Positions 44,601 to 53,830 are shown, numbered from the stretch's first letter. The stretch: DNA of 64,000 nucleotides from Streptomyces aureus (GCF_000725495.1 NZ_JNZD01000031.1:15381-79380); one strand, 5' to 3'. The notes: generated from the sequence alone by a model not told the origin. Numbers and translations are program-made.

Positions 44601-44673
44601 TGGGCCCTTGCCCCCGACTGTCTCGCCCCGGCCCGGCAACTGCCCTGGCCGCTGGGTGACTTCGAGGATTCGC

Positions 44674-44718
44674 CGGCCGGGAAGCGCGTGCGGTCTGGAT
44701 GCACGCGCTTCCCGGCCG
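44674..44718. terminator. Bidirectional terminator
   Basis: A perfect 18-base inverted repeat (44674-44691 with 44701-44718) with a 9-base loop separates the two-domain USP gene from the convergent DUF2231 gene. Confidence 0.9.
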
Positions 44719-44739
44719 TCGCAGCGGAGACCGGGCCCG

Positions 44740-45249
44740 TCAGCCTTCGTCGCCCCCGTGCGAGGCCGTCTTCGAGTAGCCGTCGTGCCACGCCGCCTTC
44801 GCGCCCGAGTCGCCGATGCGGTACACGTCCACGACGGCTCCGGTGGCCACCGCGAGCGACAGCACCGCGGCGGCGACCCGCACCGGCGTGCCGGGGCGGC
44901 GCGGGGCGTCGGAGTCCGCGGACGCCGGGGTGCGACCGACCTTCCACCACAGGGCGAGGGCCAGCACGAACAGGCCCCCGGCCCAGGGAAGGAGCCCGTC
45001 CCCGAGCTCGGCGTGGCGGCGCACCAGTGCGTTGTCGGCGACGTGTCCCTCCAGCCATTCACCCGCGTTCGAGGTGAGCGGCACGCTCACCAGCGTGACC
45101 AGCGCGAGCAACGGCAGCACGAGGCCCAGACGCCGGGCCGCGGCGGGCCATATCGCGCAGACGACGAGGGCGAGCGCGGTCAGGGGAACGAGGACGACCA
45201 CGAAATGCACCAGCAGTACGTGCGCGGGCAGGCCGTTGACCAGGCTCAT
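44740..45249 (-). CDS. DUF2231-like membrane protein
   Basis: 169 residues from ATG at 45249. Four hydrophobic segments, with LPAHVLLVHFVVVLVPLTALAL at the start, a His-containing first helix, and HAELGDGLLPWAGGLFVLAL; the conserved His pair and Leu-rich helices fit DUF2231. Possibly haem or redox linked; role unknown. Terminator lies just downstream. Confidence 0.8.
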   Translation of the reverse strand: MSLVNGLPAHVLLVHFVVVLVPLTALALVVCAIWPAAARRLGLVLPLLALVTLVSVPLTSNAGEWLEGHVADNALVRRHAELGDGLLPWAGGLFVLALALWWKVGRTPASADSDAPRRPGTPVRVAAAVLSLAVATGAVVDVYRIGDSGAKAAWHDGYSKTASHGGDEG

Positions 45250-45552
45250 CGGCAACTCCAAGAGAAGGGTGGGTACTCACCGTGTTGATCAGGCGCGCCA
45301 GCGTGGCACAGGAATCTCTCAGGTTCCTCTGAACTCCGCGCCCGTCCGTCGCTCCCGGCGCCGGGCTGCCAGGGTCCACCGGGGCAGCGGAAGGGACCGT
45401 CCGGCCCAAGCGGCCTCGGGGGGCCCGGCGGAGAGTTGAGGTGGCACCCATGACAGGGCGTGGACGCGACGGCCGACGGCCCTTATCGCTCGCCGAGCCG
45501 CACGACCGCTTCGACGTCAGGTCAGGACCGTACCGAGGAGAGGTGTTGGGAC
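45250..45552. promoter_or_regulatory. Promoter region of the CBS-BON gene with a DevR-like box
   Basis: A 303-base divergent region with no gene. It contains GGACC-GTCC-GGCCC at 45394-45407, the 5-4-5 palindrome, about 146 bases before the CBS-BON start. A GAGGAGAGG site precedes that gene. Confidence 0.6.
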
Positions 45553-46215
45553 ATGTCCGGCACTCCGCACATCGTCAGCGACGTGATGACCCAGACGGTC
45601 GTGGCCGTGGGTCGGGACGCTCCGTTCAAGGAGATCGTGCGCACCCTGGAACAGTGGAGGGTCAGCGCCATGCCCGTGCTGGAGGGCGAGGGACGCGTCG
45701 TCGGCGTCGTGTCCGAGGCCGACCTGCTGCCCAAGGAGGAGTTCCGGGACGAGGAACCGAGCCTGTCCCGGCAGCGCGAGCGCCTCGCCGACTCCGCCAA
45801 GGCCGGTGCGACCAGGGCCGCGGAACTCATGAGCACTCCGGCGGTCACCGTCCACGCCGACGCGACGCTCGCGCAGGCGGCCCGGATCATGGCCGTCCGA
45901 CGGGTCAAGCGGCTCCCCGTGGTCGACGACGTCGGCATGCTCCAGGGCATCGTCAGCCGCGCCGACCTGCTCAAGGTGTTCCTGCGGCCCGACGACGAGA
46001 TAGAGGAGGAAGTCCGCCGCACGGTGGTGTCCTACCTCTTCCCGGGCTTCAGCCACGCCATCCACGTGACCGTGGACGAGGGGATCGTCACCCTGCGCGG
46101 ACACGTCCGCGACACCTCCCTCGTCTCGGTCGCGGTGCGCCTCGTCCACGCCATCGAGGGCGTCGTGGACGTCGTACCCCAGCTCAGCGGCGAGTCCGCG
46201 GAGGCCACGTCCTGA
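45553..46215 (+). CDS. CBS-CBS-BON domain protein
   Basis: 220 residues from ATG at 45553. Two CBS motifs (VSDVMTQTVVAVGRDAPFKEIVRTL near 8 and AELMSTPAVTVHADATLAQAARIM near 92) and a C-terminal BON domain (about 140-212, HAIHVTVDEGIVTLRGHVRD then GVVDVVPQLSG). BON domains bind phospholipid or protein. The combination is typical of the Streptomyces dormancy cluster. Imperfect tandem repeats follow. Confidence 0.9.
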   Translation: MSGTPHIVSDVMTQTVVAVGRDAPFKEIVRTLEQWRVSAMPVLEGEGRVVGVVSEADLLPKEEFRDEEPSLSRQRERLADSAKAGATRAAELMSTPAVTVHADATLAQAARIMAVRRVKRLPVVDDVGMLQGIVSRADLLKVFLRPDDEIEEEVRRTVVSYLFPGFSHAIHVTVDEGIVTLRGHVRDTSLVSVAVRLVHAIEGVVDVVPQLSGESAEATS

Positions 46216-46220
46216 GCGGA

Positions 46221-46291
46221 CGGCACGTCCTGACACACCCCCCGGCACGTTCTGACACACCCCCGGCACGTCCCGACCGGCATGTCCTGAC
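46221..46291. repeat. Tandem imperfect 21-base repeats
   Basis: Two full copies of CGGCACGTyCTGACACACCCC (near 46221 and 46243) and shortened copies at 46264 and 46278 lie between CBS-BON and carbamate kinase genes, convergent. Slippage origin likely. Confidence 0.75.
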
Positions 46292-46347
46292 GCGCACGCC
46301 ACCTCCTGAGGCGGACGACACCCGCGACGGGGTGCTCCCGTTCAGGG

Positions 46348-47271
46348 TCACATGACCGGCAGGTCGGGGCGGACCAGCGTGCCCGACGCCCCGTGGACGA
46401 TCTCGTACGCCGCGTCCAGCGCGCCGATCGCGGCCAGCCCGCCGGTGCGTTCCACGAACCGGGCCGCCGCCTCGGTCTTGGGTCCCATCGAACCCTCGGG
46501 GAAGCGTCCCCGGCGCAAGTCGGCGGGAGTGGCGCCGAGAACGGGCCGCTGGGCCGGCGTGCCGAAGTCGGCGTAGACGCAGGGCACATCGGTGAGGATG
46601 AGCAGGAAGTCGGCCTTCAGTTCCTCGGCGAGCAGGGCCGCCGTGAGGTCCTTGTCGACGACCGCCTCCACCCCGGTGAGCGCTCCGGTGTCGGCGTCGG
46701 CGGTCACCGGGACACCTCCGCCGCCCGCGCAGACGACGAGCGCGCCGCCGGCGAGCAGCTCGTGGACGGTGTCGGTCTCCAGGACCCGTTGCGGCGCCGG
46801 GGAGGGGACGACACGGCGCCAGCCGGTGGTGTCGGCCGCGATGTGCCACCCGCGCCGACGGGCGAGCTCCGACGCGATGTCGTACGGATACACCTGGCCC
46901 ACGAACTTCGTGGGGTGCTCGAACGCGGGGTCGTCGGCCCGGACCAGGGTGTGGGTGACCAGGGCGATCGTCCGGTGTCCGGGCAGGGCGTCGTGCAGGC
47001 TGCGCACCAGCAGGGAGCCGATCAGGCCCTGGGTCTGCGCGCCGAGCAGGTCGAGCGGGTAGGGGGCGCTCAGCGCGGGATCGGCGGCGCTCTCGGCGGC
47101 GAGCAGGCCGATCTGGGGGCCGTTGCCGTGCGTGACGACGACCTCGTGGTCATGGGCGAGGGCGGCGATCGCGCTGGTGACGCGGTCGATGTTCGAGACC
47201 TGGACGGCCGCGTCGGGGCGTTCGCCGCGGTGCAGCAGGGCGTTGCCGCCCAGAGCGATGACGATGCGCAT
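46348..47271 (-). CDS. arcC: Carbamate kinase
   Basis: 307 residues from ATG at 47271. Begins MRIVIALGGNALL and has VVTHGNGPQIGLLA near 48 and late VDKDLTAALLAEELKADFLLILTDV, all carbamate kinase landmarks. It makes ATP from carbamoyl phosphate, a substrate-level energy source without oxygen. No arginine deiminase or ornithine transcarbamylase gene is adjacent. The promoter side has a perfect double DevR-like palindrome. Confidence 0.93.
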   Translation of the reverse strand: MRIVIALGGNALLHRGERPDAAVQVSNIDRVTSAIAALAHDHEVVVTHGNGPQIGLLAAESAADPALSAPYPLDLLGAQTQGLIGSLLVRSLHDALPGHRTIALVTHTLVRADDPAFEHPTKFVGQVYPYDIASELARRRGWHIAADTTGWRRVVPSPAPQRVLETDTVHELLAGGALVVCAGGGGVPVTADADTGALTGVEAVVDKDLTAALLAEELKADFLLILTDVPCVYADFGTPAQRPVLGATPADLRRGRFPEGSMGPKTEAAARFVERTGGLAAIGALDAAYEIVHGASGTLVRPDLPVM

Positions 47272-47476
47272 GACGCGGACCTCCAAGGTGACGGCCGGGA
47301 CGGCCTCGACGGTGTGCGGCGGGCGCTCCGCCCGGTGGTCGACACCGACGAAGACCGGTGGGAGGAGACCGCCCGACGGAGGCCGGTGGGAGAAGACCTC
47401 ACGATTCTCGGCAGTGGACAGGGACCGAGGTCAGTGGCCGACCTTCCCCGTCCGAGGCCGTTGGTCCCGGCCGCCG

Positions 47477-47515
47477 CCGGCCGAACGGCCCCTGGGGCAG
47501 GGGCCGTTCGGCCGG
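47477..47515. promoter_or_regulatory. Perfect 18-base inverted repeat made of two DevR-like boxes
   Basis: Arms at 47477-47494 and 47498-47515 are exact reverse complements with a GGG spacer. Each arm includes a box: CGGCC-GAAC-GGCCC (47478-47491) and GGGCC-GTTC-GGCCG (47501-47514). It lies after the ADH stop and 206 bases before arcC, so it could be terminator, operator or both. Confidence 0.7.
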
Positions 47516-47543
47516 CGCCGTGAGCGGGCGAGCCCTCCTGTCG

Positions 47544-48614
47544 TCAGGCCGTGGGAACGGCGAGGTCCTCGTGCGAGGGCGCGCCGAGCACCACCTTGAG
47601 CGCGCCGGTGTCCGCGGCCCGCGAGAAGACGTCGTAGGCCTTCTCCATGTCGTTCAACGGGAAGGTGTGGGTGACCAGTTGCGAGGTCGGCAGCCGGCCG
47701 GCGGCGGCCATGCGCAGCAGGGTGGGCGTGGAGTGGGTGTCCACCAGGCCGGTGGTGATGGTCACGTTCTTGATCCACAGGTCTTCCAGGTGCAGTGTCG
47801 CCGGCCGGCCGTGGACGCCGATGTTGGCCACGTGTCCGCCGGGCCGCACCATGCGCGTGCACAGCTCGAAGCTCTCCGGTACCCCGACCGCCTCGATGAC
47901 CACGTCCGCGCCGAGCCCGTCGGTGAGGTCGGCGATCAGCTGCTCGGGGTCCTCGTCCGCGTCGGCCACGGCGTCGGCGCCCAGCTTCCTGGCGGCCTCC
48001 AGCCGGGACGCGGCACGGTCGACGGCGACGACGCGCTCGGGCGAGAAGAGACGGGCCGTGGCGATCGCCGCCAGACCGATGGGGCCCGCGCCGACGACGG
48101 CGAGGGTGTCCCCAGGGCGCACGCGCCCGTTGAGGACACCGACCTCGTACGACGTCGGGAAGATGTCCGCGAGCAGGACGGCGTCCTTGTCGTCGACGGC
48201 TCCGGGCAACGCGTGCACGGACAGGTCCGCGTAGGGCACGCGGACGTACTCGGCCTGGGTGCCGTCGATCAGGTGGCCGAGGATCCAGCCTCCGCCGCCC
48301 CGGCACTGGCCGTACATTCCCTCGCGGCAGAAGCGGCAGCGTCCGCAGGAGCTGATGCAGGACACCAGGACCCGGTCGCCGGGACGTACGGTCCGCACAT
48401 CGCTGCCGACCTCCATGATCTCGCCGACCGCCTCGTGGCCGAGGACCGTTCCCGGACGCACCTCGGGAACATCGCCCTTGAGGATGTGCAGATCCGTGCC
48501 GCAGATGGTCACGGCGCCGACCCGCACGATGGCGTCGGTGGGTTCCTTGATCGCCGGGTCCGGGACATCCTCCCAAGCGGACTGTCCGGGACCGTGGAAG
48601 ACGTAGCCCTTCAT
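47544..48614 (-). CDS. Zinc-dependent alcohol dehydrogenase family protein
   Basis: 356 residues. Catalytic zinc ligands are visible: Cys in TICGTDLH near 38, GHEAVGE near 60 and a structural zinc cluster CISSCGRCRFCREGMYGQC near 90-106. The Rossmann motif VVGAGPIGLAAIA is near 172. Acts on an alcohol or aldehyde with NAD(P). Divergent to the Rv1733c-like gene; a DevR-like box sits between. Confidence 0.92.
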   Translation of the reverse strand: MKGYVFHGPGQSAWEDVPDPAIKEPTDAIVRVGAVTICGTDLHILKGDVPEVRPGTVLGHEAVGEIMEVGSDVRTVRPGDRVLVSCISSCGRCRFCREGMYGQCRGGGGWILGHLIDGTQAEYVRVPYADLSVHALPGAVDDKDAVLLADIFPTSYEVGVLNGRVRPGDTLAVVGAGPIGLAAIATARLFSPERVVAVDRAASRLEAARKLGADAVADADEDPEQLIADLTDGLGADVVIEAVGVPESFELCTRMVRPGGHVANIGVHGRPATLHLEDLWIKNVTITTGLVDTHSTPTLLRMAAAGRLPTSQLVTHTFPLNDMEKAYDVFSRAADTGALKVVLGAPSHEDLAVPTA

Positions 48615-48690
48615 GGTCGCCTCACCCTTCCCTGCTCGGTCCGAGATGGTCTCTCAAGTCCAGCTTGTCCCGTCGCGCGGTGCTCCGCTT

Positions 48691-48704
48691 GGGCCGTCCG
48701 GCCC
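48691..48704. promoter_or_regulatory. DevR-like box between ADH and Rv1733c-like genes
   Basis: GGGCC-GTCC-GGCCC, a perfect 5-4-5 site in the 233-base divergent region. Confidence 0.7.
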
Positions 48705-48847
48705 TCGATGTCCGCCGCTCGGCACCCGACGAGGTCCGAGCGGCCCTCCCGCGACGCCTGGTCGGCCCCTGCTCCCGGACGGCTTCGGGTGCCACCGTCG
48801 GAAGTGTCACCACGAAGCGACGCTGGAGACGAAGGAGGTGCGGACCG

Positions 48848-49429
48848 ATGCCCCGTGGCGGGTACGCGAGGAAGCGGTTGTGGCGGTGGCGCGCCAACCC
48901 GCTGCGACGACGCGAGGACGTCGCCGAGGCCTGGATCGTCCTCGCCGTCTGGACGGTCTTCACCGTGGGCGGAACGGCCGCCGGAATGGTCACCGCCCGG
49001 GCCGCGGACGACGCGTTCGCGCGGCAGCGGGCCGAACGGCAGCCCGTCACCGCCCTGGTCGTGCGCGGCGTCCCGGCGACCGCCACCGTGCCCCGCGGGA
49101 CCTCGGGCCGGCTGATGACGTCCGTGCGCTGGACGGCACCCGACGGTTCGACCCGCACCGGACGGACCCTGGTGGACACCGGCACCACGGCCGGGTCCCC
49201 GGTGACGGTCTGGCAGGACGGCCACGGCCGGCTCTCCCCCGCGCCGCCGACCTCCACGCAGGCGGCGGTCGAATCGGGCGTGCTGGGAACCGCGTCCGCC
49301 GCCGCGCTCGCCGGCCTGGTGTTCGGCGCGGGCGCGGCCGCGAAGTGGCGCCTCGACCGCCGCCGGCTCGACGCGTGGGGCCGGGAGTGGAGTCTGGTGG
49401 AGCCGGGCTGGGGACACAGGACTCCGTGA
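48848..49429 (+). CDS. Rv1733c-like membrane protein
   Basis: 193 residues from ATG at 48848 with GGAGGTG. A basic N-terminus (RKRLWRWRANPLRRREDVAEAW) precedes one helix near 28-48 and a second near 150-170, with a beta-rich external domain between (RGTSGRLMTSVRWTAPDG). This is the arrangement of Rv1733c, a DevR regulon antigen. Its function is unknown. A bidirectional terminator follows. Confidence 0.85.
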   Translation: MPRGGYARKRLWRWRANPLRRREDVAEAWIVLAVWTVFTVGGTAAGMVTARAADDAFARQRAERQPVTALVVRGVPATATVPRGTSGRLMTSVRWTAPDGSTRTGRTLVDTGTTAGSPVTVWQDGHGRLSPAPPTSTQAAVESGVLGTASAAALAGLVFGAGAAAKWRLDRRRLDAWGREWSLVEPGWGHRTP

Positions 49430-49519
49430 CGTCGGGGGCATCGGACTCCGTGACGTCAGGACGGGGCTCGGGGACCGGGTGGCCTCCCTACGGTTTCGGG
49501 CCCGGTCGGCATACGCGAC

Positions 49520-49560
49520 GAGGAAGGGCCCCGGACCGCCACGGTCCGGGGCCCTTCCTC
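49520..49560. terminator. Bidirectional terminator
   Basis: A perfect 19-base inverted repeat (49520-49538 with 49542-49560) and 3-base loop between convergent genes. Confidence 0.92.
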
Positions 49561-49614
49561 GTGCCGATCCCTCAGCCGGCTCGCGCCGCAGGGACGCCGC
49601 ACACACGCCGTCGC

Positions 49615-50112
49615 CTACACGCGGGCCAGCGACGCCCCGATCCCCTTCGCCCACTCCTTCACGGCGTCGAAGTCCCGGAAGTCCCCGCCCTTGCCGGAGC
49701 TGAGGATCATCTTGGCGATCCGCCCCTTGGCCCCTTCCTTCAGGCACCCGCCGAAGGTGACGTGTCCCCTGGCGTCCAGCCGGGTCATGGCACGCTGGAC
49801 ACCTCGTACGGGCGGGATGTCGCGTTCTCCGGCGGAGGCGTCGAGCGGTCCGCTGCTGAAGAACCACACCGGTCGCTCCGCGAGCGGCGCGCGGTACCGG
49901 CGCACGAACCGCCGGGCGTCCTTCTGCCAGCGCCCCGCGTAGAGCCCGCCGCCGACCACGACGGCGTCGTAGGACGTCAGGCTCGTCACGGACGCGGCGG
50001 GAAGGACCTGGACGCCGAGCCCCTGCTCCCGCAAGATGTCGGCGACCGCTTCGGCGATCTCCGCCGTGGATCCGTTCGTCGTTCCGTAAGTGACCAACAC
50101 GGTGCCGGTCAT
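49615..50112 (-). CDS. Flavodoxin domain protein
   Basis: 165 residues from ATG at 50112. VLVTYGTTNGSTAEIAEAVADIL is the FMN phosphate loop, with VVVGGGLYAGRWQKDARRFVRRY near 52 and WFFSSGPLD near 84; similar to protoporphyrinogen oxidase HemG-like flavodoxins. Last gene of the minus-strand operon acyl-CoA synthetase, CBS-BON, flavodoxin. Confidence 0.88.
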   Translation of the reverse strand: MTGTVLVTYGTTNGSTAEIAEAVADILREQGLGVQVLPAASVTSLTSYDAVVVGGGLYAGRWQKDARRFVRRYRAPLAERPVWFFSSGPLDASAGERDIPPVRGVQRAMTRLDARGHVTFGGCLKEGAKGRIAKMILSSGKGGDFRDFDAVKEWAKGIGASLARV

Positions 50113-50128
50113 GACGGTCCGCCTCCTT

Positions 50129-50857
50129 TCACAGCCGGCGCAGCCAGTCCTCGGCCACGCCGTGCGGCGCGCGGTCGTCGGGACGCAGTCGCGCGTCGTC
50201 CAGCCGGTGGGTGAGGTGGGAGACCACGTCCACCACACCGTCGAGCCGCCGCGTCATCGACACGGCGATCACGGTCTCGCTCTTGCGCTCCATGCTGCCG
50301 GTGAGGGTGACGACGCCCTCCGTCACGGAGACCTCGACGCTGCGCGGCGCCAGCCACAGCGAGCGCACCAGGACCTCGTCGATCACCTCGCGCCGTATGT
50401 CCTCGTCGGGCCGCAGGAAGACCTTGAGGAGGTCGCCGCGCGTGACGATCCCGACGAGCCGGTCCTCCTCGTCGAGCACGGGCAGCCGGTCTACGTGCCT
50501 CTGGGCCATCGTGCGGGTGGCCTGGACGAGGGTGTCGTCGGCGTGCACGGTGACGGCCGGCACGGTCATCAGCCCGCCGGCGGTACGAGCCTTCTTGGCG
50601 GCCCGGCGCCGGGCGCCGGGGATCAGACCGGTGAACCTCGTGTGATGGTCCGGCTCGTACGGGTCCGGCGTGCTCGCCGTGTGCGCCAACAGGTCCGTCT
50701 CCGACAGGACGCCGATGACCTTGTCGTCCTCGTCCACCACCGGCAGCCCGCTGATCCGGTGTTCGGCGAGCAGCCGGGCCACCTCCTTGAACGGTGTGCC
50801 GTACTCGGCGCGGACGACGTCCGTGGTCATCACGGAGCCGATCTTGTCGTGTCGCAT
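50129..50857 (-). CDS. CBS-CBS-BON domain protein
   Basis: 242 residues. IGSVMTTDVVRAEYGTPFKEVARLL (CBS1), LMTVPAVTVHADDTLVQATRTM (CBS2) and a BON domain near 165-225 (SVEVSVTEGVVTLTGSMERKSE). It sits between the acyl-CoA synthetase and flavodoxin genes, 12 bases after the former, so it may sense adenylates for that enzyme. Confidence 0.92.
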   Translation of the reverse strand: MRHDKIGSVMTTDVVRAEYGTPFKEVARLLAEHRISGLPVVDEDDKVIGVLSETDLLAHTASTPDPYEPDHHTRFTGLIPGARRRAAKKARTAGGLMTVPAVTVHADDTLVQATRTMAQRHVDRLPVLDEEDRLVGIVTRGDLLKVFLRPDEDIRREVIDEVLVRSLWLAPRSVEVSVTEGVVTLTGSMERKSETVIAVSMTRRLDGVVDVVSHLTHRLDDARLRPDDRAPHGVAEDWLRRL

Positions 50858-50869
50858 GGCCGTTCCTCC

Positions 50870-53734
50870 TCAGCGCAGTCTGCGCAGGTACGGGTCCTTG
50901 GGGCGGCGCGGCAGCAGCCGTACCCGTGCGTCCAGCACGGTGATGCCGCCCGGTGTCGCCAGGACGGGATTGAGATCGGCCTCGGCGAGCTGCGGCAGGT
51001 CCGCCGCCATCCGGGACAGCCGGTGCAGCAACTGTTCCAGCCGTTCGAGGTCGACGGCTCGGTGGCCGTCCGCGCCCAGCAGCAGCGGGGCGCAGCGCGG
51101 CGAGGTGATCAGGTCGTGCACGTCGCGGTCGGTCAGGGGGGCGAGCCGGGCGGCGTGGTCGGCCAGCACGTCGGTCGCCGTACCGCCGAGCCCGAACAGG
51201 ACGAGCGGGCCGAAGACCTCGTCCTGGACGACGCCTGCGAGGAGTTCGGTGCCGCGGTCGGCGAGGGGCTGCAGGACCACGCCGGTCATGAGGCCGGCGA
51301 AGCGGGTCTCCAGGTCCCGGTACGCGGCCCGGATCTGGGCGTCGCCGCGCAGGTCGAGGTGGACGGCGTGCTGCTGCGTCTTGTGCAGGAGGCCGGGCCA
51401 GTGGGCCTTCATCACCACCCGGCCGTCGAAGCCGCGCAGCCGGTCGGCGGCGAGCACGGCGTCGTCCTCGTGGTCGGCCCAGGCCCACGGGATCTGCGGG
51501 ATGCCGTAGCAGGTGAGCAGGGCGGCGCAGGTGCGCGGGTCGAGCCAGCCTCCGTCGGGGTGGAATGCGAGGTACTCCTCGACGACCGTACGGGCCCGCT
51601 CCGGCTCGATGCCCTCCAGGCCGGGCACGGTTCCGGCGGGCTGGGCGAGCCAGGCGGTGCGCCGGGTGGCGTGGGCCAGGGCGCGGGCCGCGGACTGCGG
51701 TTCGGCGTACGACGGGACGGTGGTGTCGTCGGCGGCGGGCAGCAACCGCACGGAGCGGTCCTGGTCCAGCCGTACGGCGACCACCGGCCGGGCCCTGCGC
51801 CCGGGTGCGGTGGTAAGGGCGCGGACGAGGTCGTCGCCGGTGGCGGCGGCGATCGCGGTGGGGACGAGTGCCACGACGACGGTGTCGATGCCGGGGCACC
51901 GGACGAGACGGTCGACGCATGCGGTGAGCTGCTCCTCGGACACGGCGGCCGTGGCGTCGACCGGGTTCCCGGCGGTGGCGCCCTCGGGCAGGACGGCGAG
52001 GAGGTCGTCGACCATCGCGGGGGTGAGCGGGGGAAGGACGAGCCCCGCCTCCGCGCAGGCGTCGGCGGTGAGTACGCCGGCTCCGCCCGCGTTGGTGACG
52101 ACGGCGACGCGAGGGCCTTCGGGCAGCGGCTGGGAGTGCAACAGGGCCGCGGTCTCGAGGAGTTCGCCCACCGAGCGGGTCGCGGTGATGCCCGCCTGGG
52201 TGAAGAGGGCTTGGCGGGTCATGGTGCGGGTGGCGGCGGCCGCGGTGTGGGAGGCGGCGGCCCGGCGGCCGGCGTCGGTGCGGCCCGCGTCCACGGTGAG
52301 CACCGGGATCCGCCGGGTGACGCGGCGTGCGGTACGGGAGAAGGCGCGCGGGTTGCCGAAGGACTCCAGGTGCAGCAGGGCGAGTTCGGTGCGGCCGTCG
52401 CTCTCCCACCACTGGAGCATGTCGTTGCCGCTGACGTCGAACTTGTCGCCGAGGGAGGCGAAGGACGACACCCCGATGCCGAGGCGGGACAGCCCGTCGA
52501 GCAGGGCGATGCCGACGCCCCCGGACTGCACGGCGATGCCCGCGGTGCCGGGGCGGGGGTGGCCGGCGGCGAAGGTCGCGTCGAGGCTCAGGTCCAGGGC
52601 GGTGTTGGAGACCCCGAGGCAGTTGGGCCCGACGAGCCGCATGCCGTGCGTACGGCAGGCGGCCAGCAGGGCCTCGGCCTGGGCGTGGTCGAGTCCGGCG
52701 GTGACGACGACGAGGGCGCGGACCCCGGCCTTCCCGCATTCCTCTGCCACGGCGGGCACCGCGGCGGCCGGTACGGCCACGACGACGAGGTCGGGCGTCT
52801 TCGGCAGGGCCGCGACCGACGGATGCGACGGCACCCCGAGCACCGACTCGACGTGGGGGTTCACGGCGAAGAGGCGACCGGTGAACCCGCCGGTGCGCAG
52901 GTGGTGCAGCACGGCCCGGCCGACCGAGCCCGGTGTGCGTCCGGCTCCGACCACGGCGACCGTGGAGGGCTGGAGCAGGGGCAGCAGACTGGCCACGTCG
53001 GCGGCGCGGCCACGGGACTCGACCGCGGACAGGTAGGCGTTGTCCTGGTCGAGGTGGATCGTGCAGCGGACCTCCGGCCCTTCGAAGCGGCGCGTGGTGC
53101 GCAGGCCGAGGTCGGCGAAGAGCCGGAGGACCTCGTGGTTCTCGCCGAGGGCGTCGGCGGTGAAGGTGGTGATGCCCTCGGACCGGGCCGCCGAGACGAG
53201 ATGCTCGACGAGGAGTGTGCCCACGCCCCGGTGGTGGAGGCCGTCGGCGACGGCGATGGAGATCTCTGCGGCGCCTTCCTCGGCTCCCCCCGGGGCGCTC
53301 TCCGCCACGGTGTCCTGCGGTCCGGTGTTCCGCGTTTCGGTGTCCTTCGCTGCGGCGTCTTTCGCTGCGGCGGCCCGCGTTCCGGTGCCCTGCGCTGCCG
53401 TGGCCCGCGTTCCGGTGCCCTGCGCGCTGGTGCCCTGTGCTCCGGTGTTCTGGCTTCCGGTGTCGTACTCGGCCAGGCCGATCACCCTGCCGCCGGCCTC
53501 GGCCACCAGGGCGCGGTAGCCCGGGCGGGCGGGGGCGCAGGCCCGATCCGCGGCCTGGGCACCCGAGCGCCGGCTCGCCGAGAAGAACCGCAGCCGGAGG
53601 TTCTCGAGCGCCATCCGTTCGTAGAAGTCGCGCAGCCGGTCGTGGTCGCCGGGGAGCACCGGCCTGATGCAGGCGGTGGTGCCGTCGGTGAGCAGGGCGT
53701 GGACGGGGTGCCGTTCGAGCAGGTCGTCCGTCAT
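50870..53734 (-). CDS. GNAT-acyl-CoA synthetase (ADP-forming type) fusion
   Basis: 954 residues. Residues 1-215 are a GNAT acetyltransferase, interrupted at about 92-150 by a repeat-rich Thr/Gln/Ala stretch (units such as QGTGTRA). Residues 225-480 are the CoA-binding and ligase domains (TVAVVGAGRTPGSVGRAVL, VGPNCLGVSN, QSGGVGIALLDG), and residues 730-954 an ATP-grasp domain. This is the acetate-CoA ligase fusion used for energy or for protein acylation (Pat-like). A DevR-like box lies 83 bases upstream; first gene of a three-gene operon. Confidence 0.9.
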   Translation of the reverse strand: MTDDLLERHPVHALLTDGTTACIRPVLPGDHDRLRDFYERMALENLRLRFFSASRRSGAQAADRACAPARPGYRALVAEAGGRVIGLAEYDTGSQNTGAQGTSAQGTGTRATAAQGTGTRAAAAKDAAAKDTETRNTGPQDTVAESAPGGAEEGAAEISIAVADGLHHRGVGTLLVEHLVSAARSEGITTFTADALGENHEVLRLFADLGLRTTRRFEGPEVRCTIHLDQDNAYLSAVESRGRAADVASLLPLLQPSTVAVVGAGRTPGSVGRAVLHHLRTGGFTGRLFAVNPHVESVLGVPSHPSVAALPKTPDLVVVAVPAAAVPAVAEECGKAGVRALVVVTAGLDHAQAEALLAACRTHGMRLVGPNCLGVSNTALDLSLDATFAAGHPRPGTAGIAVQSGGVGIALLDGLSRLGIGVSSFASLGDKFDVSGNDMLQWWESDGRTELALLHLESFGNPRAFSRTARRVTRRIPVLTVDAGRTDAGRRAAASHTAAAATRTMTRQALFTQAGITATRSVGELLETAALLHSQPLPEGPRVAVVTNAGGAGVLTADACAEAGLVLPPLTPAMVDDLLAVLPEGATAGNPVDATAAVSEEQLTACVDRLVRCPGIDTVVVALVPTAIAAATGDDLVRALTTAPGRRARPVVAVRLDQDRSVRLLPAADDTTVPSYAEPQSAARALAHATRRTAWLAQPAGTVPGLEGIEPERARTVVEEYLAFHPDGGWLDPRTCAALLTCYGIPQIPWAWADHEDDAVLAADRLRGFDGRVVMKAHWPGLLHKTQQHAVHLDLRGDAQIRAAYRDLETRFAGLMTGVVLQPLADRGTELLAGVVQDEVFGPLVLFGLGGTATDVLADHAARLAPLTDRDVHDLITSPRCAPLLLGADGHRAVDLERLEQLLHRLSRMAADLPQLAEADLNPVLATPGGITVLDARVRLLPRRPKDPYLRRLR

Positions 53735-53816
53735 CGCGGATCTCCTCCGATCACTCGGTACTTCGATCGTCCGGCGAAGCGGACGGGGAACCCAGGGGCT
53801 GGACGGGGCCGCCCCG

Positions 53817-53830
53817 GGGCCGGTCGGCCC
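53817..53830. promoter_or_regulatory. DevR-like box upstream of the acyl-CoA synthetase operon
   Basis: GGGCC-GGTC-GGCCC, perfect 5-4-5 site 83 bases before the ATG. A further half-site GACC-GGCCC lies at 53844-53852. Confidence 0.7.
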
